64,000 bases of DNA from Meghimatium bilineatum (lineage: Eukaryota; Mollusca; Gastropoda; Stylommatophora; Philomycidae), in assembly GCA_034231615.1 (NCBI GenBank), contig CM067298.1, positions 34,726,127-34,790,126 on the forward strand, in the 5' to 3' direction. Made by a program: the position numbers and the translations under genes. Below are positions 1 to 12,200 of this stretch, piece by piece. Position 1 is the first letter of the stretch. Every line of letters starts with the position of its first letter. The notes beneath the pieces were generated by a model. It was not told where the DNA came from. It made no database searches and worked only from the letters and a program-made list of their open reading frames with translations.

Positions 1-344
1 ACAATCATTCATTGTAACAAATTGTAATGATAAAAGATTAGGCTTAGGCCTATTGAAATGTATTAATTTAATTTATATTGTTGTATCATCCGATCCAGTC
101 AAGTTTGCCATGTTTGTTTATTATTAAATTAACATAACAGTAGGCGTTCTAGTGGCTAGGCATCTAGCCTAGGCCCTAATGAAATGACTAGAGTAGGTTT
201 AAGATACCAACACTGAGATTCAGATATATACAGCACATTTCTACTCTTTATACATTTGAAAAATCTTCAAATGTTTCTTCGCTTCATTCATACTACACTA
301 ACACAGTAATTGTAATACTGTGCTGTGTCAGAAAATTGGTAACT

Positions 345-1335
345 CCATCAATCCACCTTCTTCTTGGTCTTCCTCTGTATCTTGCTATTTTCATGTTGTA
401 TGCTCTTGCAGCTGGTCAATAAGGGTTCATTCTCATTAGGTGGCCAAACCACTTCAATCTCTTTTTTTTCCCAATATATTTGACCACTGATGTTGTTCCA
501 ACAGTTCCTGTACTCTCCTCATTTCTCACATATTTTGTTCTGTTTACTGCTTTCCTTAGACATCTCATTTCACATGTAATAAGCTTTCTTTCTTGTTATT
601 TAGTTATTGTCCATGTCTAATATTGAAAACATAATGTTGCGATGAATATTGAATTTATGATTTGCCTATTGGTTTCCATCAGTATAGATGTGTGTTTCAA
701 AATTGGTGTAAGTTCATAATTTACATAGGTGTCTTTTGAATTATTGTCACGAGCTCTCTGTCCATTCCTCCATCAACTTTAAAAATGCTCTCTAGATATT
801 TAAATTCCTTCACTAATTTCAGTAGTTGATCATTTATTTTTATGTTGATTGCATTCTGTTTTTTGTCTATAGACATTACTCCTGTTTTTTCTGTGTTGAT
901 CTTCATGTTGTGATTGAGCAGCTTTCGTTGAGTATGGTTATGTGATCTTGCAGCTCTTCACTTGAACTGTGCAGTAGGCACTGATTATCAACAAAGAGAA
1001 GTTAAGTTATGTCATTTGGATGGTAAGATTTTGGTGGTGTTTTTACTGCATTTGTAATATTATCCATATAAATGATAAACAATAATGGTGATAAGACACA
1101 CCCCTGTCTAACTCCTAATGTTACTGAAAACCACTTTTAAGTCCTGCATGTGTTCTAACTGCACTTTCAGTATCTTTGTATATGGCTCTTACACAGTCTA
1201 ATATTCCTTTTATTCCATACTTTTCTAGAATACTCAGAAATACAGAGTAGTTCTCTATTTATTCTGTTGAAAGCTTTCTCCTGATCTATAAAACAATATT
1301 CATTTTGTTTTTGTATTCTATTGTCTTTTCACAAA
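345..1335 (-). mobile_element. LINE remnant, reverse transcriptase and C-terminal region
   Basis: Read on the - strand with frameshifts, the segment contains [24 protein letters not shown], a degraded catalytic box LLFVDNQCLL (YADD expected), and the thumb motif EFKYLESIFKVDGGMDRE. The order is right for a non-LTR reverse transcriptase. It belongs to the same group as the copies at 24.9, 34-36 and 56.5 kb. It is not functional. Bases 1-344 outside it show no gene, only AT-rich DNA with TAGGCCT words. Confidence 0.75.
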
Positions 1336-1474
1336 TCAATAATTAAAAATTGATATGGGTAAATTAAATGGTTGTACTACTTCTTTCTTCTTCTACTTCT
1401 TTCGTTCACTTGAAACATGTCTATATCTGTAATTCTGTCTCTTTAATAAAACTCACTGTCTTTTGTAGTTCATA

Positions 1475-1745
1475 CAGTGTCCCATAGAGCTTTGATTCCA
1501 GTGTTGTTTCCTCTGGCCAATATGTATGCCTCAGCATTTCATGCTCAGAACACTCTTGAAGTATATGTTTGGCACTCTGTGCTGCCTGTACTTATGGCTG
1601 GATGCCTCCGTCTTCAGCACTCTGCTTACTTGGGCAGGACTATGGTCCTGCTCGAGTGGGACTGCCCAACCAGTCTTAGTTTCCAGCCCCTGATGGCTGG
1701 ACTAAGCCCCATCACCTCTGCACGGTGCTGGTCTCGATGGGGGGT
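1475..1745 (-). mobile_element. RNase-H LINE 3' fragment, diverged
   Basis: On the - strand the remnant reads HILQECSEHEMLRHTYWPEE followed by SKLYGTLYELQKTVSFI. This is the post-RNase-H C-terminal region seen also at 12.1, 20.2, 31.4 and 33.1 kb. Stops interrupt it. Confidence 0.6.
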
Positions 1746-2292
1746 TGTACTACAATGAAGATGCTTTCTGTATTGACAATTGTGAATTTACAATATAAAA
1801 TAAATATTGAATATTGTCTTATCTTTGAAAGATTTATCCACCAGTCAGTGAGAGTTAGTTCTAGTCACACGGACTGTGCTGTTTGTTCGCCTCTGTTTCA
1901 ATTTTTCTCTTCTCTATGACATGTTTCTTACCACGCTTTAATCTCTTCCTCCTACCACCCTCATATGGGCTTTCTTACTTTCAGTATATTGTTTATTTTG
2001 TTTTTTTTCATCCTGATGAAGACTTTTAGTTGAAACGTCCTCTGTCACTGTGTCTCATTATTTTGTTTTATTGATTAATATATCACTTCTGTGCCTATTT
2101 CCGTTCATTTTGACATTTGTCTTGTGTGACCACAGTTCCCCCATTTTCAGTTTTGGGTTTATAAAATAAGGCTTTTGTCATTGACATTGCAACATCATAG
2201 GTGCTAATTAAGCTTTATTTTATATTTGCTTTTTTCACCTTTTCTGAGCACTGTTTTTTAGCGAAAAAGGTTTTGCTATTAAAAAATGTATT
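1746..2292. other. Intronic or upstream AT-rich stretch, no gene seen
   Basis: No exon-like similarity. The only structured piece is the hammerhead-like motif at 2013-2036. Confidence 0.5.
2013..2036 (+). ncRNA. Hammerhead-ribozyme-like core, degenerate
   Basis: CTGATGA (2013-2019) is followed by a small hairpin (GACT/TTT/AGTT, 2021-2031) and then GAAAC (2032-2036), which is the order of the hammerhead catalytic core. I could not build a convincing stem I from the flanks. At best it is a relic, as found in Penelope-like elements. Confidence 0.25.
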
Positions 2293-2301
2293 GATTAAAA
2301 A

Positions 2302-2456
2302 TTATCTGCCGAAGATGAATGTGTCGGACCATTGGCGCAAATAGAACGTGGCAACACATTTTTCTCTGGACTACATCTTGCTGGAAGTCTATTAGGACTA
2401 TTGTCTTGATACAATAGAGATCCAGTGGGAGTTTGAGAATGAATGCTAAAGAAGAA
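2302..2456 (+). mobile_element. SINE-B copy
   Basis: Begins GCCGAAGATGAATGTGTCGG and ends in GAAGAAGA. It is flanked by a direct repeat GATTAAAAA at 2293-2301 and 2457-2465, consistent with target-primed insertion. Confidence 0.8.
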
Positions 2457-2559
2457 GATTAAAAACACAAATTAAAGAACATCTGATAAAAGCATAATTT
2501 AATAAAAAGTGGAGAAATTTTATAAATTCAATTGTATAATAAAAAATGATCCATACCAC

Positions 2560-2850
2560 CAAATGTCATGCAAAGAACCATTATCTTCATACTGCGAACA
2601 GGCCACAACAGCTTGAGAAATCACATGTACAGAATGTTCAAATTTGGTGAGACAGACCAGTGGACTGAGCCCAGAGACTGCAGAACACATTCTTCATGCA
2701 TGTCAACTCTACCAAGAAGAGAGGGAGAAAATATGCCCTACTGAGACAGCACTACCTCTGAACCTGAGAGGATCTATGGATGACCTGAAGTGAATTACAC
2801 AGTTCATTGAAGCTATTGGCACTGAAACCTGATAACTTTCTGAAGATTAA
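2560..2850 (+). mobile_element. RNase-H LINE 3' fragment
   Basis: Reads SGLSPETAEHILHACQLYQE, EEREKICPTETALPLNLRGS and MDDLK, stop, ITQFIEAIG. The same text occurs on the - strand at 33048-33269. It is the C-terminus of an RNase-H-bearing non-LTR element. Confidence 0.75.
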
Positions 2851-3186
2851 CAGCATTAATGCTGTATCTTGGCAGTTTTATTTTACCAAATGTCCTTTAA
2901 AATAGCAGATATGGCAATGACAGTTCTACCTCATAAACAAATGTAAACGATGGTGTCATACCTTAAAGGAACTTAGATTTCTTTTTACACATGCATTTTT
3001 TAATGAGTATCTTGGAGATTATGACTTGAGCTATTGAGTCACATGCTTCTTGAGAAGGTTAAACCTAACTGCAATGAAGTCCATTATGTGCACAATTTTT
3101 AGAGTTTTCTCCTCTAAAAAAATATCTGGATGCGAAAAATAGTTGTAATATCTGTATTTATCCCATAATATCATTTATTATTTCAG

Positions 3187-3236
3187 GCATTCACATGCTC
3201 AAGATGTGACAGTGGTTTCATAGAGGAAATGGCAGA
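3187..3236 (+). CDS. RNF126: RING ligase exon with second half of zinc finger
   Basis: The 50-nt exon begins after a TTATTTCAG acceptor and ends at a strong GTAAGTAG donor. It reads AFTCSRCDSGFIEEMA plus two bases. RNF115/126 proteins have CPRCESGFIEE at this place, the second Cys pair of the ubiquitin- and BAG6-binding zinc finger. The first Cys pair should sit in an exon left of base 1; I found none in 1-3186. Confidence 0.88.
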
Positions 3237-6200
3237 GTAAGTAGAATATGATGAATCAAATTATTGTTGACATTTTGTCTTCTTCTTGCCTGTATGCAAC
3301 AGGGACCTGGACTTCTAATTCAGGGTGTAAAGAATACTGCCACGGCCTTCTTTTCAGGCATAGGGCCAGAGCCCTCTTTTCAGGCATAGGACCACGGCCT
3401 TGTTTTCAGGCATAGGACCACAGCCCTCTTTTCAGGCATAGGACCACAGCCTTCTTTTCAGGCATAGGACAACTGCCTTCTTTTCAGACATGTCATAGGA
3501 GACAATTAAGGAAAGTTGGGGAATAAGCTTATATATGTCACCTGGGAAAAAAAATCAGTCATATGTTGTCTCAATTTCTTACTTGTCTTCTACCAACTAG
3601 GCCTCATGAATGATGCAGAAATGCAGGCCAGAAGACACTTTTGTGGCAGACTCCTATGTGACGGGAAATACTAGGTGTTCCATCACTGTGGATTGGTCAA
3701 TAAATCTGATAGAAAAATAATGCGAAAGGTGACCCAGAGGAGTTTGCTGTGCTCCTGGCAGGAAATGGTAATCCTGATATACAGACGCGCTGGAATGCCT
3801 CTCTTTGGGGGCTAAACATACATCCATAAACTTCCCTTACATAATCATGCCTTTGAGACAACTGTACATGAGTCCATGCGTCACCACAGTTACACAACTG
3901 GAAAAAAAACAAACAGGTGCGATAGTGTGAAAGAATATCCGCTGTAAAAAACTACCTACTCACTGCTAAAGAGATTATTTTTCATCATCAACTTCTTCTT
4001 TCATTCCCTTTAAATCATCTGCATTAGTTCTCAAACTCCTGCAGACTAGTAGGATGTAGTCCATAAAATGGGATGTGTTGTGTTCATGATTTACAGCTTG
4101 GCTGAGATATCTGTTCCTTTTGGCCTGAAACACTTTCACATCATAAGACCTAACAGCAGAATCAAAACAAAGCAGAATCAGTCTTCCTATGTGATGTTTT
4201 TTTTATTATTGCTGAGATTTTCGTTGGTTACTATTTATATACTTTGTATCGCCTTCCAATGGCGATCAACAAATTTCACGAGAATAAGTGGAAACATTAC
4301 CCAAATGGCCTGATTGAATTCTGTTGATAGGTCTTCTATTGGCGAAAGTTGTGCTTCAGCATGGCTTCTGGGTCAATTTGACCCTCTATGGGATGGGACA
4401 CCACCCCCAAAACTTCAATCTCATCTGGCGGCATGGCAGGTGACAATGTCATTATTCTTTGCTCCCTGTTTGGGCGCTGGCAACACCCTGCTGCTCTCTT
4501 AAAATGAGCCTATATCTAATTTTTTTCTCTGGAATGAACTTCACTGTCTTTTAAAGCTTGTTGGTTGGTTGCTGATCCAGCGGTCCATGGACTCATGCCC
4601 TTTGACCCAATTTGAAGCTTGTATATAGGTCAATTTGTGGAGCGCATGGCCATATGTCTAGAATGCCGATCTCAGAAGCCTGAGGTCCCGGGTTTAATTC
4701 ACGGGATAAGGATTTTTGTCTTTCGGAGGTGAAATAAAAAATTTCTCATTACGACAGCTGTGGCAAAGCAGCCTTTATTTCCACAGCCAAAAAGCCTCCC
4801 TGCACTCCCTAACAGGAAAACATGTACTGAAATTTTTTGAATTTCACAAGATAGAACTTCCTTTTGAAGTCAAATATACAAATAACATAGTAATAAGAAT
4901 TTATAGAATTCATGTGAATTATCCATCATCACTGGTGTGTGTTTATTGTCAAGTATTATTTTAACAGAGTCAATTATACATTTGTTAACACTAGTAACAA
5001 TTTGACTACTAGATGCATGTCTAGGGCCTGTTCTATTCTTCTCTTAGGCATATAATTTTCCCCTCAGTACATCTGCTATAGTGTTGGTTTGAGGTAAGGA
5101 AGACAAACTCTTTTCTTCCCTATAGTAATAGCTGTCCATCACAAGCAATGATAACAGTTTCAGACTTGTTATTGCATCTCTAAGGTGTTTGCAGAGATGA
5201 TCATTCTGGTACAGAATCCCCTACCACACTTGGGAGATGTATGATCAGGATTGAATATCTGTGTGTTCTGTCTTTTCAGGCAGCATATTTTCTCTTTGCG
5301 TCAGAGATTTGATGCTTCTCAGTGATGCAAGCCCCTTTGTTGCTGTGCCACACTGGGCGATTCTGAGCAACAGACTCCCAGGAAGCAACAATTTGAGAGT
5401 CCTTTAAGTGCTTATTCTGTCCACCAACCAGTCATTTTCCCTTAAGTAGCTCACCATACATTAGCTGTTTTGGATGCATTTGTCAGGCATGCACAGATGT
5501 GCGGATCTTCTCAGTGGGACCATCATCAGCATTGTATGACTGGGGTTGGCTTTAGTATCAGGCTTCAGTATCAGGCATTTTATCTTGCCACTTTATCCTG
5601 AGAAATCTATGTATTAGGTATGTTGATTATCCTCTTCGCACACCGGATATATCGATTTGTGCTCAGATCTCTACTTCATTAAATCTCTCAGGGTATAACA
5701 GCTGATGGTTTCGGTTCTATGTTGGTTTACTATTCTTTTTGAAATCTTCTTTGTCAGGTGATCTCTACAGGCCACACCCATCCTCACGCCAATTCGTGCA
5801 ATGTCGATATTGACTCATGCTCATTCCTCTCAAAATCCTTTGATCATGAGGACTCACGAAGAGCAATGAATATGTCTGCTTGGTCTATAGGCTGACCATC
5901 TGTTGTGGTGACGAGGCTTGTTAAGTGGTCTGCCCATTTGTTTCCCTCCACGCCCCTGTGTCAGGGAACAAAGATAATGTGAGTTATCGTAGTGCTACCC
6001 ATATTTTAGCTCTAATTTCTCCAACCATCACCTACGTACATCACCTGTTTTGACTTTCTGAATCATATTCATTGAGTCGCTTAGTATGCACGCATGGGAA
6101 TAGGCTTGCGATTCCAGCCAGTTAAGTTCCTACGTTATGTATCTATGTATACAGCATGTGTGGCAGTGATTTAACATTTTATCATGTCTGTGGTAATAGG

Positions 6201-9200
6201 CAAGTTTTATTGCCTTAATGACTAGATCAAGGTACTGTTTACTGGAGAAGGTTGTTGAGCTGCAAATATTGTATCAATACTTCCACATCCTGCTCTAAAG
6301 CTACACTGATTCTCTGGGAGTAGATCTTGCTCTAGATTGTCATTGAGGTTGTTAAATAGAACTTACAGTACTGGTTATTATCCTTGTAAAGGTGGAAATG
6401 GTTGGATCTTTAATTTCTTGTAGAACAAGTTCTTTAGTCTAGTTTGATTAAAACAGATCAGCCAGTTTCTGCATCATCATGAAATCTTTGGTTTGTAGAG
6501 TTTTGTCACCAATGAGTTAGCACCAGGTGATTTCCATTTGACGGTTGGTTGCTTTCATGACTTCATCCATGTTTATTGGGATGTTGAGCTTAATGTATAT
6601 TACTGAACTAGTAGTATACATGTTATACCTTTGTTTTATATGGTAGACAATTGGCTGATGAAAACCTGGATGTGCTCTGCCCAATGTTCTAATATCTGAG
6701 GCTTCTTAGTCCCATGAGATATGTGTCAGGTAGGAAGATTGTGGACCACAAACTGTCCATCATGCAGAAAACAAGTGTTTTTAACAATTCCTGTCAGCAT
6801 AAGTTTATATCTCATCTGCTTTGTTGCTGGATCAATATGTCTTGCATACTGTGATACTTTTCTTGAAAAATTCTGCGTGTTGTTGAAAAGGCTGGTTTAA
6901 AAAAAAATGTTGATGACACATCATTTTGATAGGATCTATATGCCTGTTGCTTTTGCTCCAGTATGGTCTTGATTTCCTCATTGTTTCCATTAAACCAGTC
7001 ATGGTTCTTATGAGTGTTGTATTAGAGGTTGAGATGTATACAGTTTTTCTGAGGGTATCCCATTATAATCCACACTTTCTTTTAACTTGTCCTCTCTGTC
7101 CCTAATTAGTCTTTCTGTGACTTTTGGGCTTCTCAGTTTATGTCTCTTTTTGTTGGTGACTGTTGCAATCAGTTTATGATCAGTCCAACACTCTGCACAA
7201 CATATAACTTTGATCACTCATACATCTTGTTTGTCGTTCTTTATTGTGATAACATAATAACTGAGATGCCATTTCTTAGAACATGGACGTGCCGATGCTG
7301 TTTTGTTTTGAGTTGGTAGGCGAAACAGTATGTTTGTGATGGTCAGGTCATTTATGGAACATAACTTCAGTTGCAAGAGCCCATTGTTGTTACACTTTCC
7401 TACACTGTGCTTCCCTAGAATATATTCCATTCAAATTCTGATGGTTAGTCCCTATTCTGGAATTTAAGTACCAAAAATTATGAGTTTGTCGAACTTTGGA
7501 ACTGACGAGATGACAGAGCCAAATTCTTCATAGAACTTGTTTTTGATGGGTTGGTGGATAGACACTGATCAGCATGGTGTTTTTATTCTTTCCTAGTGAA
7601 ATCTATAGTTTTATTTCCAAAAACTATCAAACTGCTGTTTTCTGATGATCTTTCAAGCAATTTATATTCTTTTGTATTTGAAATACTCAATATTTAGTCA
7701 TATTCATCTATTTCCATTGCAACCCCATGACTGAATGAGTTGCAAGGTCTGTGTATAGTCAAACATCTTACTCTCCCTGATGGGGCTGCAAAGGGAACGC
7801 ACTGCTCTCGCTTGACCCAGGGTTAGCAGATAACCAAGATCCCAAATGTACCTCCTCGTGGCGCACCCTGGTAACAGAAACACAGCGGCTCGTGCTGATT
7901 TTGGCAAAATCATTTGGGGGTTGTGTCCGTGAATGTGGAGGTAGCAGATGGAAAAAGATTTGACTGCATAAGAGACAAACAATATCTCCGACACCACTAG
8001 CGCCAACACATGTAACAGTACTGTCGACATACAGTGATGCAAATAAGCCCAGTTCGAGCATTGGAGGGTCGGCCAATTATAAGGTATGAAAAAGCAGATG
8101 CTTAGCGAGAGATAAAAAATACCACATACTGAGTACAATGAAAGGGGAGGGCAGCGCCAACTGCAAATGAAAACAAGCTCCAAGAAAATCGGAACTACAA
8201 GCTCTGTTAGCTTGAGACAACCTTCTAGTTACCCGAGTTCCATATGAGTCCCACACCTAATTGTGGGCCCCCCGGTAAAGAAAGAAGACCTGACCCAACT
8301 CTACTAGTGAGCTTCCTATACTGGAAACAAACTTGCGGAGAGAAAGGGTTCAGTACCCGATGGGCTCAGGCGCATAAGGGACAGAGTCGCTCAGCTCGAG
8401 AACGCCTTGCTCCCAAACGTGTGGTGTGAGACTTGAACTTGGGCAAGGGGTTCACGATGTCGGTGAACGGCACCTCAGCTAGGAAGTGAAAGAGCCAGGG
8501 TCCAACTCTTCTGTCAAGTTCTTCCTCATCAGGAACCTGGCTCGAGGATGAGAAAAGGTTCAGTACCCGAAGGGCATAGACACAGAACGTATAATTACAC
8601 AAGGTAAGTTCACAGATGGCGGAGCACCTCATGCGAGATTGATGTGAATGACAGTTGTCTCAGCGAAGTGTTACTACACACCTGCATACCCGTTGACAGA
8701 TAGGCATGCTGTTAAAGACTAGGGAAACCTACTACCCGAATTAAAGGCATGGCAAAAACGGATGTGCTGGGCCTTGGGCGTCCAGACCACAAAGTGACCA
8801 ACCAAAGTGCAAATAACAGTTTTACTGTGAATATAAGAGAACAAATGAAGAAGAAGACTCTCCCTGATGTAGATTAAAAATTCATCAAATTAAAAATTGA
8901 AGCATATCCTGTATAAGACATGTAAAAAAAAACCCCAATTGATTAAAAAAAAAATTAACTAATACATTCAATCACTGGTATAATGCGGATAATCAGCTTC
9001 CAAATCATGAGCATGTTCTACTGAGTTATGTTTGTGATGTGATCCCACTAACCACTCTTCCACAGAGGAAGAAAGCATTCCTTGAAATTAGAATTTAGTA
9101 AACCATGACAAGTTTTTGACATACTGAAAAACAATTCTTCATTAGCGAAATGGATTTTATGATGTTATTCTTATTACCCCATGTATACAGAGTGTGTAAC

Positions 9201-12200
9201 AATTAACTCACATCAATTATAATATTTTACCATGGTTGTTGTGTATAAATTGAAGAATTTATATTGAAACTTTTGAACTTTATCAAGCAGGCCATCACAG
9301 TCTTTGCCCTCACAGTCATTCATTGATCCTCTGAACTCAGATTCTGTTGTACAGTTTGCTGATGTATGTATTTTATATTTAAAAAAAGTTTGTTTCATTA
9401 GTTTCAATATATTTGAAATAGATATAGTGAAATTATCATAGATAACTATTGATAGGATCCTAGGAATATCGCTAAGAGACAGAGTGAGAAATTAAGACAT
9501 TAGACAAAGAACCGGCATCACCCCAATCTTGGAATATATTAAGAGCCAACAGATCAAATGGTTTACACACATCAGCAGACTACCACCAGACAGCATACCA
9601 CAGCAAGCTATGCTACACATATACAGTGAAGGCAGACCTAGAGGCCGATCACGAAAACGACGGACCACCGAAATAAAAAAGGCGACAAATTCCACAATAT
9701 ACTCAGCTCACACAAGGGCCATCTCCAGAGAACTCTTCTATCCCTAACTCGGAAAGGCAATAAAGGGTTTAGCGAATAGATAGATATATAGACTATCGAT
9801 AATAGATATGTAGGATTCATATCAAAACCAAATGGCTTCAAAACCTAGGACATTATTTATGACATATTTTATTATATTTTGCAAATGCACTCTCTATCTG
9901 TCCTGTCTTCTGCAGATCATGCATTAAATTAACTGTACAAGAAAATGAACACAGTTCACCAGTTTATGAATCTAGGTCACTCCCAAGGTTCTATGTCCTT
10001 CAAATTGATCAAGAAATAAACATAAAATGAATGCAATATTTTGAAAGTAATGCAAGAGTCCTGCTGTAATGCAGATTTTTATATTCTTGGAAGAACTCTC
10101 AATTCGCCATTAATTAGCAGGATGTAGTTTATAGTTTGGTTGTGATATTTACACATCTGCATAACATGTGCAGCTTCAGTATGGCATTTTGAGGTACCTA
10201 CAAGAAAGGAGTAGCTGTCCCCATGCCGAACCATTCTTAGTTATCTGCTCCAACATACATGGCAGGTTACAGTGTTAAAGTTCTTGCTCCTTATGGCTCA
10301 AATAACATAATGAATTTTGCATTGATAAATAAAATACTATATGGAAAACATTGATTCAATTTTACGTATTTCTGAATATAATTTTAACATTGCGTGCAAG
10401 CTATGTTCTTATTAATTTGCTTTGCAATAGCATTTGCTGCATTGTGTCACTGCTTACAGCAAGATTCAATACTTTCAGCTAGACACTCAAATTTTCAGCA
10501 CTGCACTTTTGGACACAAATGATCCATATTCCAAATGCTAAAGGAGTTTCCTTATATGGAATTACTCTTCCACAAAACAATTGCTCATTGCCAAGAAAGA
10601 TTTGAATTGAACATGAATGTCATTATAAGAAGTTGACAAACTTGATGTTCCTCTCTAAACAGATGGGAGACTATAATGAATTAGGAAAAGTAGACCTGAA
10701 AAAATTGATTGTAGAAAACAGCTGTTCTGAAAGGCACAAATAAACTAGCAAAACAGTATAAAGTTGCTATTGAAGTTTATAGGAAATGTTATTTTGGGCA
10801 TATATTTTCTTGGACTAATGACACACTGTGGGTGCTGTAGTCAACCTTCACTTCTCTATATTAAGTCTGCTAAGTCACCCAGTTCTTGCAACTGGGTTAT
10901 CCTGGTATGATCAATGTCGATTACAAGAGGGCATCCAGGTCCAGTGTTTCTAGTGCGTTTTCCCTTTTTGGGCCTCAGCAACATACAGGCGTATAAATCT
11001 CTTCTTCTTCTGCATTCGTTCTCAAACTCCTGCATATTAGCAGGATGCAGTCTGGAGAATGAAATGCATTATGTCATTTGTTTACAGCATTGCTGCGATT
11101 TCTGCTCCTGTGATATTGGCCAGACACATTAGACTACAGCATGGCATTGGGTCACTTTGACCCATGTGGGATGGAACAGCCAACACCACCCCATAACCTC
11201 ATTAGTCGCCTTTTGCGATATGCATGGAAGTAAATAGTGTTGCTATTCTTTGCTCCCTTCTCGTTCCTGGTAACACATGGGCATATAAATCTCTAATTTT
11301 TACAGGCGGAAGATAATGCATGGTCTATGTACATAACTTATAATGATCATTGATTCTGATGATTGTTTGCAGCTGCTGAGTACCCCCTTATTTGAACCAC
11401 TCAGGGCTCCTGGTCATCCATCTTGGCATCATAGATACAGCACCCGTTTAACAAGCCACATTGATGATACTGATGGTGAAGATGATGAGATGAGAGGTGT
11501 AACTCCCAGTGCCGTTTTTCATTTCAGCTCAGGAGATGCACGGCAACCTGGTCAACAAACGATTCACGGGTAAACAAATACTCAAATTATCTAAACATTC
11601 ATAAAGCATAATGGTAATCTTATTAAGATATCTGTCACAGTTTATAAGAGATTACTGTACTAGCAAATTATATTTTACTCCTGTTTTTGTGGTTAAAGTA
11701 TAACAATATATATGTTGTTTATTCAGATCTGAAAGAGTACAGAATTGACAGACATGTACTATCTTATTACATACTTGAAGACTTCATATGCTGGAGAAAA
11801 TGAGATTACAAAAAATTCTTGATAAAATGGAAATATCCTAATCTGAAAGAATAAAAAAATCACATCTTTGATGTAAACTAGCAGTACAACATAAATTCAC
11901 GATTCTGCATTTGCTGTAGTATAGCCACTTCAATTTCTATTTGTAATGTCAGTCATTTTAGCATAGATACACTTTTTTGTTACTAGTTTGCAGGAAATCT
12001 GTGATATTTGTTCCTTTTAGCCCAGCACATCCATGTTCACAATCTGTCTTTTTTTGTTCTCTTCTTCTGCGTTCAGCATCTGCGGTCATGTTATATTGTC
12101 TGGCCTGTCGTCAGGACGAAGTCCACTGTCTTCTCCAGGTCAGAACGGCTGCCCCATAGCTTTTGTGTCAAATCTGTATTCTCTGGCCAGGTCTGCAGCC

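Noticed and set aside
3310-3490. CRISPR-like array
   Set aside because: The units are contiguous 26-bp repeats without unique spacers, in animal DNA.
7704-8183. 159-residue open frame on the - strand
   Set aside because: It runs antisense over the LINE/composite repeat boundary and has no recognisable domain; composition looks like chance.
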